63,061 nt of DNA. Origin: an uncultured Oscillospiraceae bacterium (GTDB lineage: Bacteria > Bacillota > Clostridia > Oscillospirales > Oscillospiraceae). Each line of letters begins with the position of its first letter. Positions within the stretch are counted from its first letter, which is position 1. Position numbers and translations under genes: made by a program. The stretch lies in contig CAJULM010000009.1 in the NCBI GenBank assembly GCA_910587285.1, forward strand, positions 13,214 through 76,274, given 5' to 3'. Below, piece after piece: positions 30,651 through 38,551 of the stretch. The notes beneath the pieces were generated by a model. The model saw only the letters and a program-made list of their open reading frames with translations. It searched no databases and was not told where the DNA came from.

Positions 30651-30690
30651 AACCATATTGTAACCGATTTAAAACCATTTTGCAACCATT
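30647..30690 (-). promoter_or_regulatory. Four 11-bp direct repeats over the promoter (OmpR/PhoB-type operator)
   Basis: Four units in exact 11-bp register: TTGTAACCATA, TTGTAACCGAT, TTAAAACCATT, TTGCAACCATT. On the minus strand they contain TTGCAA (-35, 30680-30685), 17 bp, TACAAT (-10, 30657-30662). Direct repeats one helical turn apart are the binding layout of PhoP/PhoB-family regulators. Confidence 0.7.
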
Positions 30691-30702
30691 AAGTCACGTC
30701 AA

Positions 30703-30739
30703 AATAGCCAAACCTATTTCAAAAATAGGTTTGGCTATT
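30703..30739. terminator. Terminator after the second sleB-like gene
   Basis: A perfect 17-bp stem (30703-30719, 30723-30739) with a 3-base loop, 58 bp beyond the stop at 30797 and just upstream of the repeat operator. Confidence 0.75.
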
Positions 30740-30796
30740 ATACTAATTATATAATCCGGGCAATTTATCACCCATATAAATGTAATTATATGGAAT

Positions 30797-31585
30797 TTAT
30801 CGGTAGAACCAATGACAGCCAATGGTTGTCACATACTCCCGGTTTTCCATGATCCAATGGTTGTTGGTCAGCTCAGGAGCCAGAAAATACAGGCTGTCAC
30901 CTGCCACGCGGGCGCCCTCCAGGCACATCTTTGCAGCCAAAACGCTCTCCGGCGTCGGCTCATGATAAACCGTGCCGTTGGCCACCGGCTGAAACTGCAC
31001 GCCGTACTTCTGATCGAAGATGACGTCATAGACGCTGTCGGGAAACTCCTTACTGGCCACTCGGTTCAGAACTACCGTTCCCACTGCCAACTTCCCCAGC
31101 AGGGGCTCTCCCCTGCTCTCCGCTGAAATGATACGGGCCATCCAGTAAAGCTCCTCCTCACTGTAGGGCGCGCGGTCCGGCCGTCCGCTGCCCGCAGTGA
31201 GGACCACGCCTGTCTCCCTGCTCCAATCCACCCGGCCATCCAGCGCTTGCGCCAGCGGCCGAACCGGAACCATTGTTTTTCCCTCCTCTAAACGCACGCC
31301 ATGGGGCAGGTAAAATGCTCTGTCATTCACCACAAGCCATTGGGTACCGGGTTGAGCCAACAGCTCCAGGCCATCCGCCACCACCTGGGCCGCGCCATCC
31401 CGCCAAAACACCTCCGCGTCCGGAGCCAACAGCTTTGTCACCGCCCGCAGGGAGACGTAGGCCGTCCCCTCTCCTACCAGCTTCGTCTCTGTCAGCGTCC
31501 AGACATTTTTTTGCGCCGCCCCCGCGGTGGGCATAAGCAGCGCCGCCGCCAGCGCCGCCGCAGCTATCGTCACTTTTATTTTCAT
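30797..31585 (-). CDS. Second secreted SleB-like cell-wall hydrolase
   Basis: A 262-aa paralogue of the previous gene with the same plan: signal peptide (about 1-23), copper-amine-oxidase-like domain (VSLRAVTKLLAPDAEVFW; TMVPVRPLAQALDGRVDW) and C-terminal Hydrolase_2 (ELYWMARIISAESRGEPL; VVLNRVASKEFPDSVYDVIF). It ends REYVTTIGCHWFYR, parallel to its neighbour's end, so the two arose by tandem duplication. It has its own promoter and terminator. Confidence 0.88.
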   Translation of the reverse strand: MKIKVTIAAAALAAALLMPTAGAAQKNVWTLTETKLVGEGTAYVSLRAVTKLLAPDAEVFWRDGAAQVVADGLELLAQPGTQWLVVNDRAFYLPHGVRLEEGKTMVPVRPLAQALDGRVDWSRETGVVLTAGSGRPDRAPYSEEELYWMARIISAESRGEPLLGKLAVGTVVLNRVASKEFPDSVYDVIFDQKYGVQFQPVANGTVYHEPTPESVLAAKMCLEGARVAGDSLYFLAPELTNNHWIMENREYVTTIGCHWFYR

Positions 31586-31629
31586 CTCTGATTTTCTCCT
31601 TCCAACAGTGGTTGTTTCTTTATGACAAA

Positions 31630-31658
31630 ATTGTAACTTTTCCAGCCCGTCGCCGCAA
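31630..31658 (-). promoter_or_regulatory. Promoter of the second sleB-like gene
   Basis: On the minus strand TTGCGG, 17 bp, TACAAT, about 45 bp before the start. The 11-bp repeats of its paralogue are absent. Confidence 0.65.
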
Positions 31659-31707
31659 GCCTAAATAATTTCCAGCAGAGGGTCCCCTTTCCCTATCCAA
31701 AATAAAA

Positions 31708-31734
31708 AGACCGTCCGGCTATACCGGACGGTCT
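31708..31734 (-). terminator. Terminator of the YhcH-family gene
   Basis: AGACCGTCCGG/CCGGACGGTCT, 5-base loop, then TTTTTATTTT on the minus strand. Confidence 0.9.
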
Positions 31735-31745
31735 CAGCGTCTGTA

Positions 31746-32210
31746 TCACACGAGGCTCTGCTTCATTTTGACCACGGCCTTGCGCACGCTTCCGGGCTCT
31801 CCGGCGGCGCAGCCAGGGCGGTGGATGTCGTTGGAGAAGAAAATGCAGTAGCATCCGGCGGCGACATCCACAAAGGTCTCACCCTCCAGATTCTGATAGA
31901 ATGTGACGTCCTTCCCCTCCGGGTCCTCCAGCACTGTCTCCTTTCCGGTGTAGGGCACGTAACCCATTCGCTCCACGCCGGAGACGATGTATTGAATATC
32001 CAAATAGTCGTTGTGGCGTTCCGGGCGGCGGACCTCGGCGGGCTGGGTGGTGATGTCCTGAATCATCACATACAAATCTTTTCCCTGAATCTCATAGGTT
32101 CCGGCCTCCATATGGGCCACGTCATGTCCCGCAATCCAATCCAAAGCGGTCTGAATGGCGGGGGGATACTTGCAGGGGCACTCCAACGCATTAACAGATG
32201 AGAAAATCAT
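31746..32210 (-). CDS. YhcH/YjgK/YiaL family protein
   Basis: A 154-aa cupin-like protein. MEAGTYEIQGKDLYVMIQDI, HNDYLDIQYIVSG and FFSNDIHRPG are the conserved strands, with the Glu/His residues that bind metal in this family. Relatives act in sialic acid or sugar-acid breakdown, but the exact reaction is not known. ATG 32210 follows GGGAGTG; a longer frame to 32378 would overlap the TSCPD gene and lacks support. Confidence 0.88.
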   Translation of the reverse strand: MIFSSVNALECPCKYPPAIQTALDWIAGHDVAHMEAGTYEIQGKDLYVMIQDITTQPAEVRRPERHNDYLDIQYIVSGVERMGYVPYTGKETVLEDPEGKDVTFYQNLEGETFVDVAAGCYCIFFSNDIHRPGCAAGEPGSVRKAVVKMKQSLV

Positions 32211-32254
32211 AGCGGCACACTCCCTTTTTAATTTACGTCCAGCGGACGGGGCTC

Positions 32255-32500
32255 TCAATGAATCGTCTTTAGCGCCTGGGCCAGCTGATCCGGGCAGGAG
32301 GTGGACTTCGGTCCACAGTGTATTCCGTCCAGCCGGGCGATGGCATCCTCCACTGGCATCCCCTTCAGCAAGGAGCAAATCCCCTGGAGATTCCCGGAAC
32401 AGCCTCCCAACACACGAACGGCCTGGATCACGCCCTCCTCCACGTCAATCTCCATTTTTTTGGAGCAAACCCCCTGGGGAATATACTGAATTGTCTCCAT
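32255..32500 (-). CDS. TSCPD domain protein
   Basis: An 81-aa domain named for its TSCPDQLAQAL motif, present here near the end. VCSKKMEIDVEEGVIQAV, GGCSGNLQGIC and LDGIHCGPK give the conserved Cys set, probably a metal site. Similar domains are fused to some ribonucleotide reductases; stand-alone function unknown. ATG 32500 is chosen since AAAGGA then has normal spacing. Confidence 0.9.
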   Translation of the reverse strand: METIQYIPQGVCSKKMEIDVEEGVIQAVRVLGGCSGNLQGICSLLKGMPVEDAIARLDGIHCGPKSTSCPDQLAQALKTIH

Positions 32501-32514
32501 TTTCATCTTCCTTT

Positions 32515-32901
32515 CTATGTTTCCTCCGGCGGCCAGTCCTCACCCCGGCGCATGGCGTCCAGCTGCGCGGAGTCCTTATATTCCAAGCTGCGCTCTCCCG
32601 CCAGACCCTCTACATGGTGCGTCAGCTCGTGGCGCAGTGTGATGCGCAGCTCGTCCTCCCACACTCTCCTGGGCTCGTCAAACAGCAGCGCGGCAAACGA
32701 GCCATAATAGATATTGATATACCGGCCCATCTCGTCCACGCAGTATTCGCCCATCATATAGACGTTCTCGCCCAGCTCAGGGTCCGGCATGGCCTCCTCC
32801 AGCAGAAGCACCCCTCCGTTCAGCTCCTGAAACAGCTCCTCTGGAAACTCCTCATAAACCCGGTCCAAAATATCGTTTACCTCATCTATGGATAAGATCA
32901 C
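32515..32901 (-). CDS. Small zinc metallopeptidase-family protein
   Basis: A 128-aa zincin-like protein. LRHELTHHVEGLAG holds HExxH plus a third potential ligand, as in the short metallopeptidase family PF06262. The N-terminal helix VNDILDRVYEEFPEELFQEL is typical. GTG 32901 follows AAAGGGG. Cytoplasmic; substrate unknown. It lies 13 bp ahead of the TSCPD gene in the same direction. Confidence 0.85.
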   Translation of the reverse strand: MILSIDEVNDILDRVYEEFPEELFQELNGGVLLLEEAMPDPELGENVYMMGEYCVDEMGRYINIYYGSFAALLFDEPRRVWEDELRITLRHELTHHVEGLAGERSLEYKDSAQLDAMRRGEDWPPEET

Positions 32902-32917
32902 TTAGCCGTCCCCTTTC

Positions 32918-33721
32918 TCACAGAACAATCAGCCCATACAACCGGCTCAGCCTGTCCAATTCCTCCGGCTCCAACCGGCCCGTCCCATCATAGAGGGCGC
33001 GGCCCTGATACACCCGCAGAGCCCCCTCCAGCAGCTCCGGCACATCGGACCAAAGACACAGTGCCTTTCCCACGGCATACTGGTGTTCCGCAAAAATTTC
33101 CACGTCATCCTGCTCGTGAATGGCTATCTTCACCGCTCCCACCGGGTCATCCTCTGCGGCAATGATATCTTCCAGAAGATCAGGCCCGCATTTCAGCTCC
33201 TCGCCCACGTCAATGGTCCGCGTAACAAAGCAGGGCGCCGTGCCGGTGGCGCAGGGAATCACGTCCGGATCCTTGGCGGACGGCGCATACGGATAGCCTA
33301 CCGCCCCCTTCTCCCCCACATAATACAGGGGAATACGGGCATTTTCAGCAAGCTCGCCCAGCAGCTGCCCTGCCCGCTCCTCCGGACATTCCAGGCCGAA
33401 GGCCGCCGCCCCCATTCCCTCTGCCACGAACAGGGCGGCCAGCATATGCACGCGGGTGGCGGACTCCCCCTCCTCGCTGCAAGCCCAGCTCACCCACACC
33501 GGGCCGCAGACGGCTTCCTGGGCGGCGATCAGGGCCGCGCGGCACTCCGCCATGGCCGTCATCCCAGCAATATGAGTCGGTCCTTGTCCCGGCTGAAGCT
33601 GGACCTTATATTTCATCACCAGCGATTCAAAATCAGTCTCCCCCGCCGGAGGAACATCCAGCCCCAGCGGGACCAGCGTTTGCCGGAATATGGGCACAGA
33701 AGCGTCCATACGCAGCTCCAC
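32918..33721 (-). CDS. Degenerate homocysteine-methyltransferase-like protein
   Basis: A 267-aa protein. VWVSWACSEEGESATRVHML followed by AALFVAEGMGAAAFGLEC resembles the middle of the homocysteine S-methyltransferase (MetH N-terminal) barrel, where enzymes have V-x-V-S-F-x-C and G-x-D/A-A-x-G-x-N-C. The zinc-binding GGCC motif of active enzymes is not seen and the length is short, so activity is doubtful. The C-terminal part (about 150-267) is unassigned. GTG 33721 is used; ATG 33709 is the alternative. Confidence 0.5.
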   Translation of the reverse strand: MELRMDASVPIFRQTLVPLGLDVPPAGETDFESLVMKYKVQLQPGQGPTHIAGMTAMAECRAALIAAQEAVCGPVWVSWACSEEGESATRVHMLAALFVAEGMGAAAFGLECPEERAGQLLGELAENARIPLYYVGEKGAVGYPYAPSAKDPDVIPCATGTAPCFVTRTIDVGEELKCGPDLLEDIIAAEDDPVGAVKIAIHEQDDVEIFAEHQYAVGKALCLWSDVPELLEGALRVYQGRALYDGTGRLEPEELDRLSRLYGLIVL

Positions 33722-33861
33722 AACTCCTTTTCACTATAGTGTGTTTCATTATAACAGATCGCTCCGCCGATAGCAAGCAGTTCCTGCGCAAACCGGCCCC
33801 TCTCCCCAAACGGCACGCTCGCAAGGGCGGCCGGCATAATTTGCGTCAGCACAATCTTCCA

Positions 33862-33890
33862 TTTACAAACATCGACAAAATTGGTATAAT
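33862..33890 (+). promoter_or_regulatory. Sigma-A promoter of the DUF3048 gene
   Basis: TTTACA, 17 bp, TATAAT, 33 bp upstream of the ATG. Confidence 0.85.
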
Positions 33891-33923
33891 GTGATGAAGC
33901 AATTTCTTTAGGAGGCGCCAATC

Positions 33924-35009
33924 ATGAAACGTATTACCTGTCTGCTCTGTGCTATGCTGCTCCTGCTTTTGCCCGCCTGCGGCTCGGCAAATGACAATCC
34001 GTCCGCCGAGCCGTCGGAAACCGTTGTCTCAACGCCGCCGGAGACCCCGCCTCCCACCCCCACGCCCACCCCGGAACCCGCCTTTTATCATCCGCTGACC
34101 GGCCTGCCCTGCGAGGAGGATTTGTCCGGCTCCCGCCCGGTCGCCGTTATGCTCAACAATCTGCGGGACGCTCTGCCCCAGCAGGGAAACAGTCAGGCTG
34201 ATATCATTTACGAGGTTCTGGCCGAGGGCGGCATCACCCGAATGCTGGCCCTGTATCAGCAGCCCGGCGAGCTGGGCCTCATCGGTTCGGTCCGCTCTGC
34301 GCGGCAGTATTACTGGGAGCTGGCCCAGGGGCACGACGCGGTATACATCCACGCCGGCGGCAGCCCTGAGTTCTACGACACCAAAAGCCGACAAGGCCTG
34401 TTCACCGTGGACGGGGTCAACGGCTACTACTCCGGCGCAGATTCTGGGATGTTTTGGCGGGACCGCGACCGTATCGAAGGCCATCACTACGCCTACGAGC
34501 ACTCTCTGCTGACCTCCGGCGAGGCCATCACTGCCATGCTCACGAAGGAAAAACGGACCCTCCACGTCGATGGCTATCAGTACGAAATGACCTTTGCCGA
34601 CGATGGCGCCCCCGCCGGCGGCCAGAGCGCACTCACAGTCACCGTCCCCTTTTCCAACTATAAAACCGGCGTGTTCTACTACAACGAAACCACCGGTCTG
34701 TATGAGGTAGAGGAATACGGCGCACCCTACATCGACGGCAACGACGGTTCTCAGGTTGCCGTCACCAACCTGCTGGTCCTGCAGACCGTCTGTACTGTGG
34801 TGGACGACGCGGGGCGCGTCAACGTGAACCTCACCTCAGGCAGCGGCTGGTTTGCCTGCGGCGGAAAAATGGTTCCCATCACCTGGGAAAAGGGCTCTGC
34901 CAATCAGCAGCTGCGCTACTTCAATCAGGATGGCTCTCCCCTGTCCCTGGGCCGGGGCAAAAGCTACGTCTGCATTATTCCCACCAGCCGAACAGTTGCC
35001 GCGGAATAA
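33924..35009 (+). CDS. DUF3048 lipoprotein (YerB-like)
   Basis: A 361-aa lipoprotein. The signal peptide ends in a lipobox, LLLLLPAC (Cys at about 19). A Pro/Thr/Glu linker follows. DUF3048 has PVAVMLNNLRDALPQQGNSQ, then ADIIYEVLAEGGITRMLALY, IGSVRSARQYY and DAVYIHAGGSPEFYD. TAGGAGG precedes the ATG. Probably on the outer face of the membrane; biochemical role unknown. Single-gene unit. Confidence 0.92.
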   Translation: MKRITCLLCAMLLLLLPACGSANDNPSAEPSETVVSTPPETPPPTPTPTPEPAFYHPLTGLPCEEDLSGSRPVAVMLNNLRDALPQQGNSQADIIYEVLAEGGITRMLALYQQPGELGLIGSVRSARQYYWELAQGHDAVYIHAGGSPEFYDTKSRQGLFTVDGVNGYYSGADSGMFWRDRDRIEGHHYAYEHSLLTSGEAITAMLTKEKRTLHVDGYQYEMTFADDGAPAGGQSALTVTVPFSNYKTGVFYYNETTGLYEVEEYGAPYIDGNDGSQVAVTNLLVLQTVCTVVDDAGRVNVNLTSGSGWFACGGKMVPITWEKGSANQQLRYFNQDGSPLSLGRGKSYVCIIPTSRTVAAE

Positions 35010-35144
35010 CCGTTTATTTGTAATTTTTTCTGAAGCGCACAGCTCTTTCCAGTATAGCGATTCCGGCTTGACGCAAACTACCTTTGGCATGACGATATTG
35101 GTCTTTTGGCCAACCGGCAGAGGACCCCAAAGGAGGTTTGTACC

Positions 35145-35363
35145 ATGTTTTTAGACAAGATTGCGCTGACCCTGTCCATCATTGGCGGGTTGAACTGGGG
35201 TGTCATCGGACTGTTCAACTTCGACTTGGTGGCATTCATCTGCGGCGGCTCCGGAACCTGGATTGCCCGCATCATCTACACGGTTGTGGGCCTTGCGGCG
35301 CTTTGGTGCCTGACGCTGCTTTTCCGTTCGGAAGAAACCCACACCCGGCACAGCCACGCCTAA
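35145..35363 (+). CDS. DUF378 small membrane protein
   Basis: A 72-aa protein with two membrane helices. LDKIALTLSIIGGLNWGVIG then LFNFDLVAFI is the DUF378 signature, with WIARIIYTVVGLAALWCL as the second helix. ATG 35145 follows AAAGGAGG by 8 bases. Function unknown; often stress-associated. Confidence 0.92.
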   Translation: MFLDKIALTLSIIGGLNWGVIGLFNFDLVAFICGGSGTWIARIIYTVVGLAALWCLTLLFRSEETHTRHSHA

Positions 35364-35367
35364 CGCT

Positions 35368-35399
35368 AAAATTCCCGACGCATATGCGTCGGGAATTTT
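35368..35399 (+). terminator. Terminator of the DUF378 gene
   Basis: A perfect 32-bp palindrome with no unpaired bases at the centre (CATATG), ending in TTTTT. Confidence 0.9.
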
Positions 35400-35460
35400 T
35401 ATATCCTGGTCACCATTCCCCTCCGCGCACATATACTGGTGATGAACGGAGGGAAGTCCT

Positions 35461-35721
35461 ATGCCAAATTTTGAGGGAATTTTAAAGGGAAAACAGGCCG
35501 CCGAGCTGATGGGCGACACCGCCAAACTGCAAAAGCTGCGGGACGCGCCGGAGACTCAACGGGTCTTTTCCATGCTCAGTCAGACTACCGGCGACCTGGA
35601 AGCCGCCGCCCAGCGGGCCGCGCAAGGAGACGCCGCTCAACTGACTGACGCCATTCGGCAGCTGATGCAGGACCCGGAAGGGGCCAAACTCATCCAAAAA
35701 ATGAAAGACAGTCTAAAATAG
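35461..35721 (+). CDS. Small helical protein, unknown
   Basis: An 86-aa, probably all-helical protein (MPNFEGILKGKQAAELMGDT; LEAAAQRAAQGDAAQLTDAI). No membrane segment. GGAGGG precedes ATG 35461. First of three same-strand genes with tight spacing (28 bp and an overlap), so they likely act together. I do not recognise the family. Confidence 0.75.
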   Translation: MPNFEGILKGKQAAELMGDTAKLQKLRDAPETQRVFSMLSQTTGDLEAAAQRAAQGDAAQLTDAIRQLMQDPEGAKLIQKMKDSLK

Positions 35722-35749
35722 GCAGCAATCACGGATCAGGAGGGCCGCC

Positions 35750-36223
35750 ATGAGTGAATTGGAAGAAAAATTAGAGGGTATTCTGGGAAACCCCCAGGCC
35801 ATGGCGCAAATCATGTCTCTGGCCCAGTCGCTGAACTCAGGCGGCGCCGCGCAGCAGTCCAACAGCGAGCCCCCGCCTGACGGCCAGCCATCCAGCGCTC
35901 CCGCGCCCTCTCCCCCATCCTCCCCAGAGGCTCAGCCCAGCTCCTCGGCGGCAGCTCCCTCTTTGGGCGGACTGGGCGGTCTTCTGGGCGGCCTGAACTC
36001 ATTGGATCCTCAAATGCTGTCCGCCGCCGCCAACCTTATGGGGCAGTTCACCAGCGGAGAAGACGACAAGCGCACCGCCCTGCTCACCGCTCTGCGGCCG
36101 TTCGTCAAGGAACAGCGGTATGCCAAGCTGGATAAAGCGATTCAAATTGCCAAGCTGTCCCGGCTGATCCGCTCCGGGCTGGACCTGCTCCACGCCCGAA
36201 AGGAGAAGGATGGCCATGTATAA
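35750..36223 (+). CDS. Unknown protein with Pro/Ser linker and helical ends
   Basis: A 157-aa protein. The N-terminal helix (LEGILGNPQAMAQIMSLAQS) resembles the helical motif of its upstream neighbour. A low-complexity Pro/Ser/Ala stretch (about 35-75) follows, then a Gly/Leu patch (GGLGGLLGGL) and a C-terminal helical part (LLTALRPFVKEQRYAKLDKA). GGAGG precedes the ATG. Function unknown. Confidence 0.75.
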   Translation: MSELEEKLEGILGNPQAMAQIMSLAQSLNSGGAAQQSNSEPPPDGQPSSAPAPSPPSSPEAQPSSSAAAPSLGGLGGLLGGLNSLDPQMLSAAANLMGQFTSGEDDKRTALLTALRPFVKEQRYAKLDKAIQIAKLSRLIRSGLDLLHARKEKDGHV

Positions 36224-36599
36224 CCAGTACCTGGACGACAGCGATTTTGTCCTTTTGGATGAACCGGCTCAGACATATTCGAGCCATCCTTCCCAGGCGC
36301 AGCGCCGCGACCCCCGCCAGCACTCCGGCCCCGCCCACTCCGCGCCCCGCCCTATGGAGCCGCCCCGGCAAAAAAACGACCTGATCGGTGAAATTACCGG
36401 CGGACTGGGTCAGCTGTTATCCGGCGTATTAAAGCATTTTTCCCTTGAAAGCTTTGATACCGGGGACATTTTACTGGTACTCATCATTTTGTTTCTCTAC
36501 CTGGAGGGAGACAATTTAGAGCTGGTGATCACCCTGGGCCTGCTCCTCCTGCTGGGCCTGGGTGACGATGACAGCGCCAAAGAGATTGCGGCGGATTAG
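36210..36599 (+). CDS. Unknown small membrane protein
   Basis: A 129-aa protein. The acidic N-terminus (DDSDFVLLDEPAQ) is followed by a disordered Pro/His/Arg region (about 20-55), then hydrophobic segments with LLVLIILFLYLEG and LELVITLGLLLLLGLG. It overlaps the previous gene by 14 bp. ATG 36216 is an alternative start with better spacing from AAAGGAG. Probably a membrane partner for the two preceding proteins. Its stop overlaps the end of the converging gene by 4 bp. Confidence 0.7.
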   Translation: MAMYNQYLDDSDFVLLDEPAQTYSSHPSQAQRRDPRQHSGPAHSAPRPMEPPRQKNDLIGEITGGLGQLLSGVLKHFSLESFDTGDILLVLIILFLYLEGDNLELVITLGLLLLLGLGDDDSAKEIAAD

Positions 36600-37372
36600 G
36601 CCGCCGCCCCCGGCGTGTAAAGCTCTGTGCCATCCGGCAGGGAGAACACGCCGGCGGTTTTGTCCAACGCCAGGGGGCTGACCACCTCATGAGACGACAT
36701 GGAGTAGATCAGCTCCCCATCCTTTTCCGCCTCCGCCGCCATGAGCAGGCCGCTGGTCTCCGAAATCCAATACCGCTCGGTATAGCCCAGTTCAGGCCGC
36801 ACCGCTTCTACATAGACGCAGGGGAGCCCATCCCGCTCTACATACCCCGCGCTGGTAATGCTGCTCTTGTCCAGCGCCAGCACATCCTCATAGGTGGGCA
36901 GGCGCTGCGCCAAATCCGCCGACATCTCCCCTGCCGGCCCCACATACACGCTTGCCTCCTGGTCATACCACAGCCACAGCCGGCCCTCTCCCACAACGGA
37001 GTGCTCCACCCTGCCCGAGCTGAGGGTCACGTCGGCGCGGGTCCAGCCCCCATCCGCCCACACCTGAGCGCTCACCACTCCTACACACTGCCCGCCAGAA
37101 TAATATTCCACGTTCACCGTGCGGCTGTAGCTCTCATAACGGGCCAAAAACGCAATCAGGCTCTGCACCGTCTGGGTGGACACCTCCACCACAATCCCAC
37201 CGTTGACGTCAGGCGCCTCTCCGCTGGGCTTAACGCTGCTGGAGGCGTTGGGATCGGCCAGCTCCAGTGCCGGGGGCACCGCAAAGAGATTGATGGAAAA
37301 GCTGTACAGCACGGCTAACAGCACCACCGCAATAATCACCACTGCCAGCATGGTGCGCTTTCGATCCTCCAC
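36596..37372 (-). CDS. Membrane-anchored extracytoplasmic protein, unknown
   Basis: A 258-aa protein with one N-terminal membrane helix (LAVVIIAVVLLAVLYSF, about 9-27), a Ser/Pro-rich linker and a beta-rich outer domain (VEYYSGGQCVGVVSAQVW; RLWLWYDQEASVYVG; GYTERYWISETSGLLMAAE). The pattern of strands followed by 'YWI-ET-GLL' recalls lipoprotein-carrier (LolA-like) folds. Follows wecB by 24 bp, so it may aid envelope polymer assembly. Confidence 0.7.
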   Translation of the reverse strand: MEDRKRTMLAVVIIAVVLLAVLYSFSINLFAVPPALELADPNASSSVKPSGEAPDVNGGIVVEVSTQTVQSLIAFLARYESYSRTVNVEYYSGGQCVGVVSAQVWADGGWTRADVTLSSGRVEHSVVGEGRLWLWYDQEASVYVGPAGEMSADLAQRLPTYEDVLALDKSSITSAGYVERDGLPCVYVEAVRPELGYTERYWISETSGLLMAAEAEKDGELIYSMSSHEVVSPLALDKTAGVFSLPDGTELYTPGAAA

Positions 37373-37396
37373 AGCCTTTCCCCCTCTGCCGCATCA

Positions 37397-38551
37397 TCAT
37401 CGGTTTTTAAACATTTCCGGCGGACGGTCTGTCCGTCCAAAATAGTACAGGATGCCATCCGCAATCCGGCGGCAGGCCCGGCCGTCTCCATAGGGGTTGA
37501 CCGCACGCGCCATCACCGCATAGGCGGCGGGAGAGTCGATCAGCTCCGACGCCATCGCAAAAATGTCCAGCTCTCCGGTCCCCGCAATCCGCACCGTTCC
37601 CGCAGCCACCGCCTCTGGCCGCTCCGTCTCCCGGCGCAGGACAAGCACGGGCTTGCCCAGGGCGGGGGCCTCCTCCTGCAAGCCGCCGGAGTCCGTCATC
37701 ACCATGTAGCTTCGGGCCATCAGATTGTGCATCTCGTCCGCGGTGAGGGGCTCCACCAAATGCACATTGTCCAGACCATCTAAATGGCTGTGAGCCGAGT
37801 CCTGCACCACCGGGGAGAGATGCACCGGATAAACCAGCTCAATCTCGTTCTCATAGGCCAGGGCCAACCGCCGCAGGGCGTTCATAATCTGCTCCATGGG
37901 CTCGCCGTAGTTCTCTCGGCGGTGACAGGTCACCACAATGACTTTTTTCTCCTGATAGTCCAGGTGATTGAGCGCTGGAGTTGTAAATTGAAAGTCTCTG
38001 CGCACTGTGGTGCCCAGCGCGTCGATCACCGTATTGCCCGTGACGAACACGCCCCGGGCAATCCCCTCCGCCGCCAGGTTTCGGCGGTTGGTCTCTGTGG
38101 GGCAGAAATGTAAATCGGCCAGCCGCCCCACCATGGAGCGGTTCATCTCCTCTGGGAAGGGAGAATACTTGTCACCCGTTCTCAGGCCGGCCTCTACATG
38201 GCCCACTGAGATCTGCTGATAGAAGGCCGCCAGCGCCCCGGCAAAGGTGGTGGAGGTGTCGCCGTGGACAAGCACCAGATCCGGCCGCACCTGCTGAAAC
38301 ACCTCCTCCAACCCCAGCAAGCACTTGCTGGTGATCGTAGAAAGGGTCTGTCGGTCCTCCATAATGTCCAGGTCAAACTGGGGCTTGATGTGAAAAATAT
38401 CCAGCACGGTGTCCAGCATCTGTCGGTGCTGGGCGGTAACGCAGCAGTAGCTTTCAAATTCAGGACGGCTCTCCAGCTCCTTCACCAGCGGCGCCATTTT
38501 AATGGCCTCCGGCCGCGTTCCGAAAATCGTCATCACCTTCAGCTTACCCAT
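37397..38551 (-). CDS. wecB: UDP-N-acetylglucosamine 2-epimerase
   Basis: A 384-aa non-hydrolysing epimerase that makes UDP-ManNAc for wall glycopolymers. It begins MGKLKVMTIFGTRPEAIKMA; VHGDTSTTFAGALAAFY, GHVEAGLRTGDKYSPFPEEM and TDSGGLQEEAPALGKPVLVL are the substrate-binding motifs. ATG 38551 follows GGGGAGG. It overlaps tagO by 8 bp, so UDP-ManNAc supply and lipid-linked GlcNAc formation are co-expressed, as for teichoic-acid linkage units. Confidence 0.96.
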   Translation of the reverse strand: MGKLKVMTIFGTRPEAIKMAPLVKELESRPEFESYCCVTAQHRQMLDTVLDIFHIKPQFDLDIMEDRQTLSTITSKCLLGLEEVFQQVRPDLVLVHGDTSTTFAGALAAFYQQISVGHVEAGLRTGDKYSPFPEEMNRSMVGRLADLHFCPTETNRRNLAAEGIARGVFVTGNTVIDALGTTVRRDFQFTTPALNHLDYQEKKVIVVTCHRRENYGEPMEQIMNALRRLALAYENEIELVYPVHLSPVVQDSAHSHLDGLDNVHLVEPLTADEMHNLMARSYMVMTDSGGLQEEAPALGKPVLVLRRETERPEAVAAGTVRIAGTGELDIFAMASELIDSPAAYAVMARAVNPYGDGRACRRIADGILYYFGRTDRPPEMFKNR

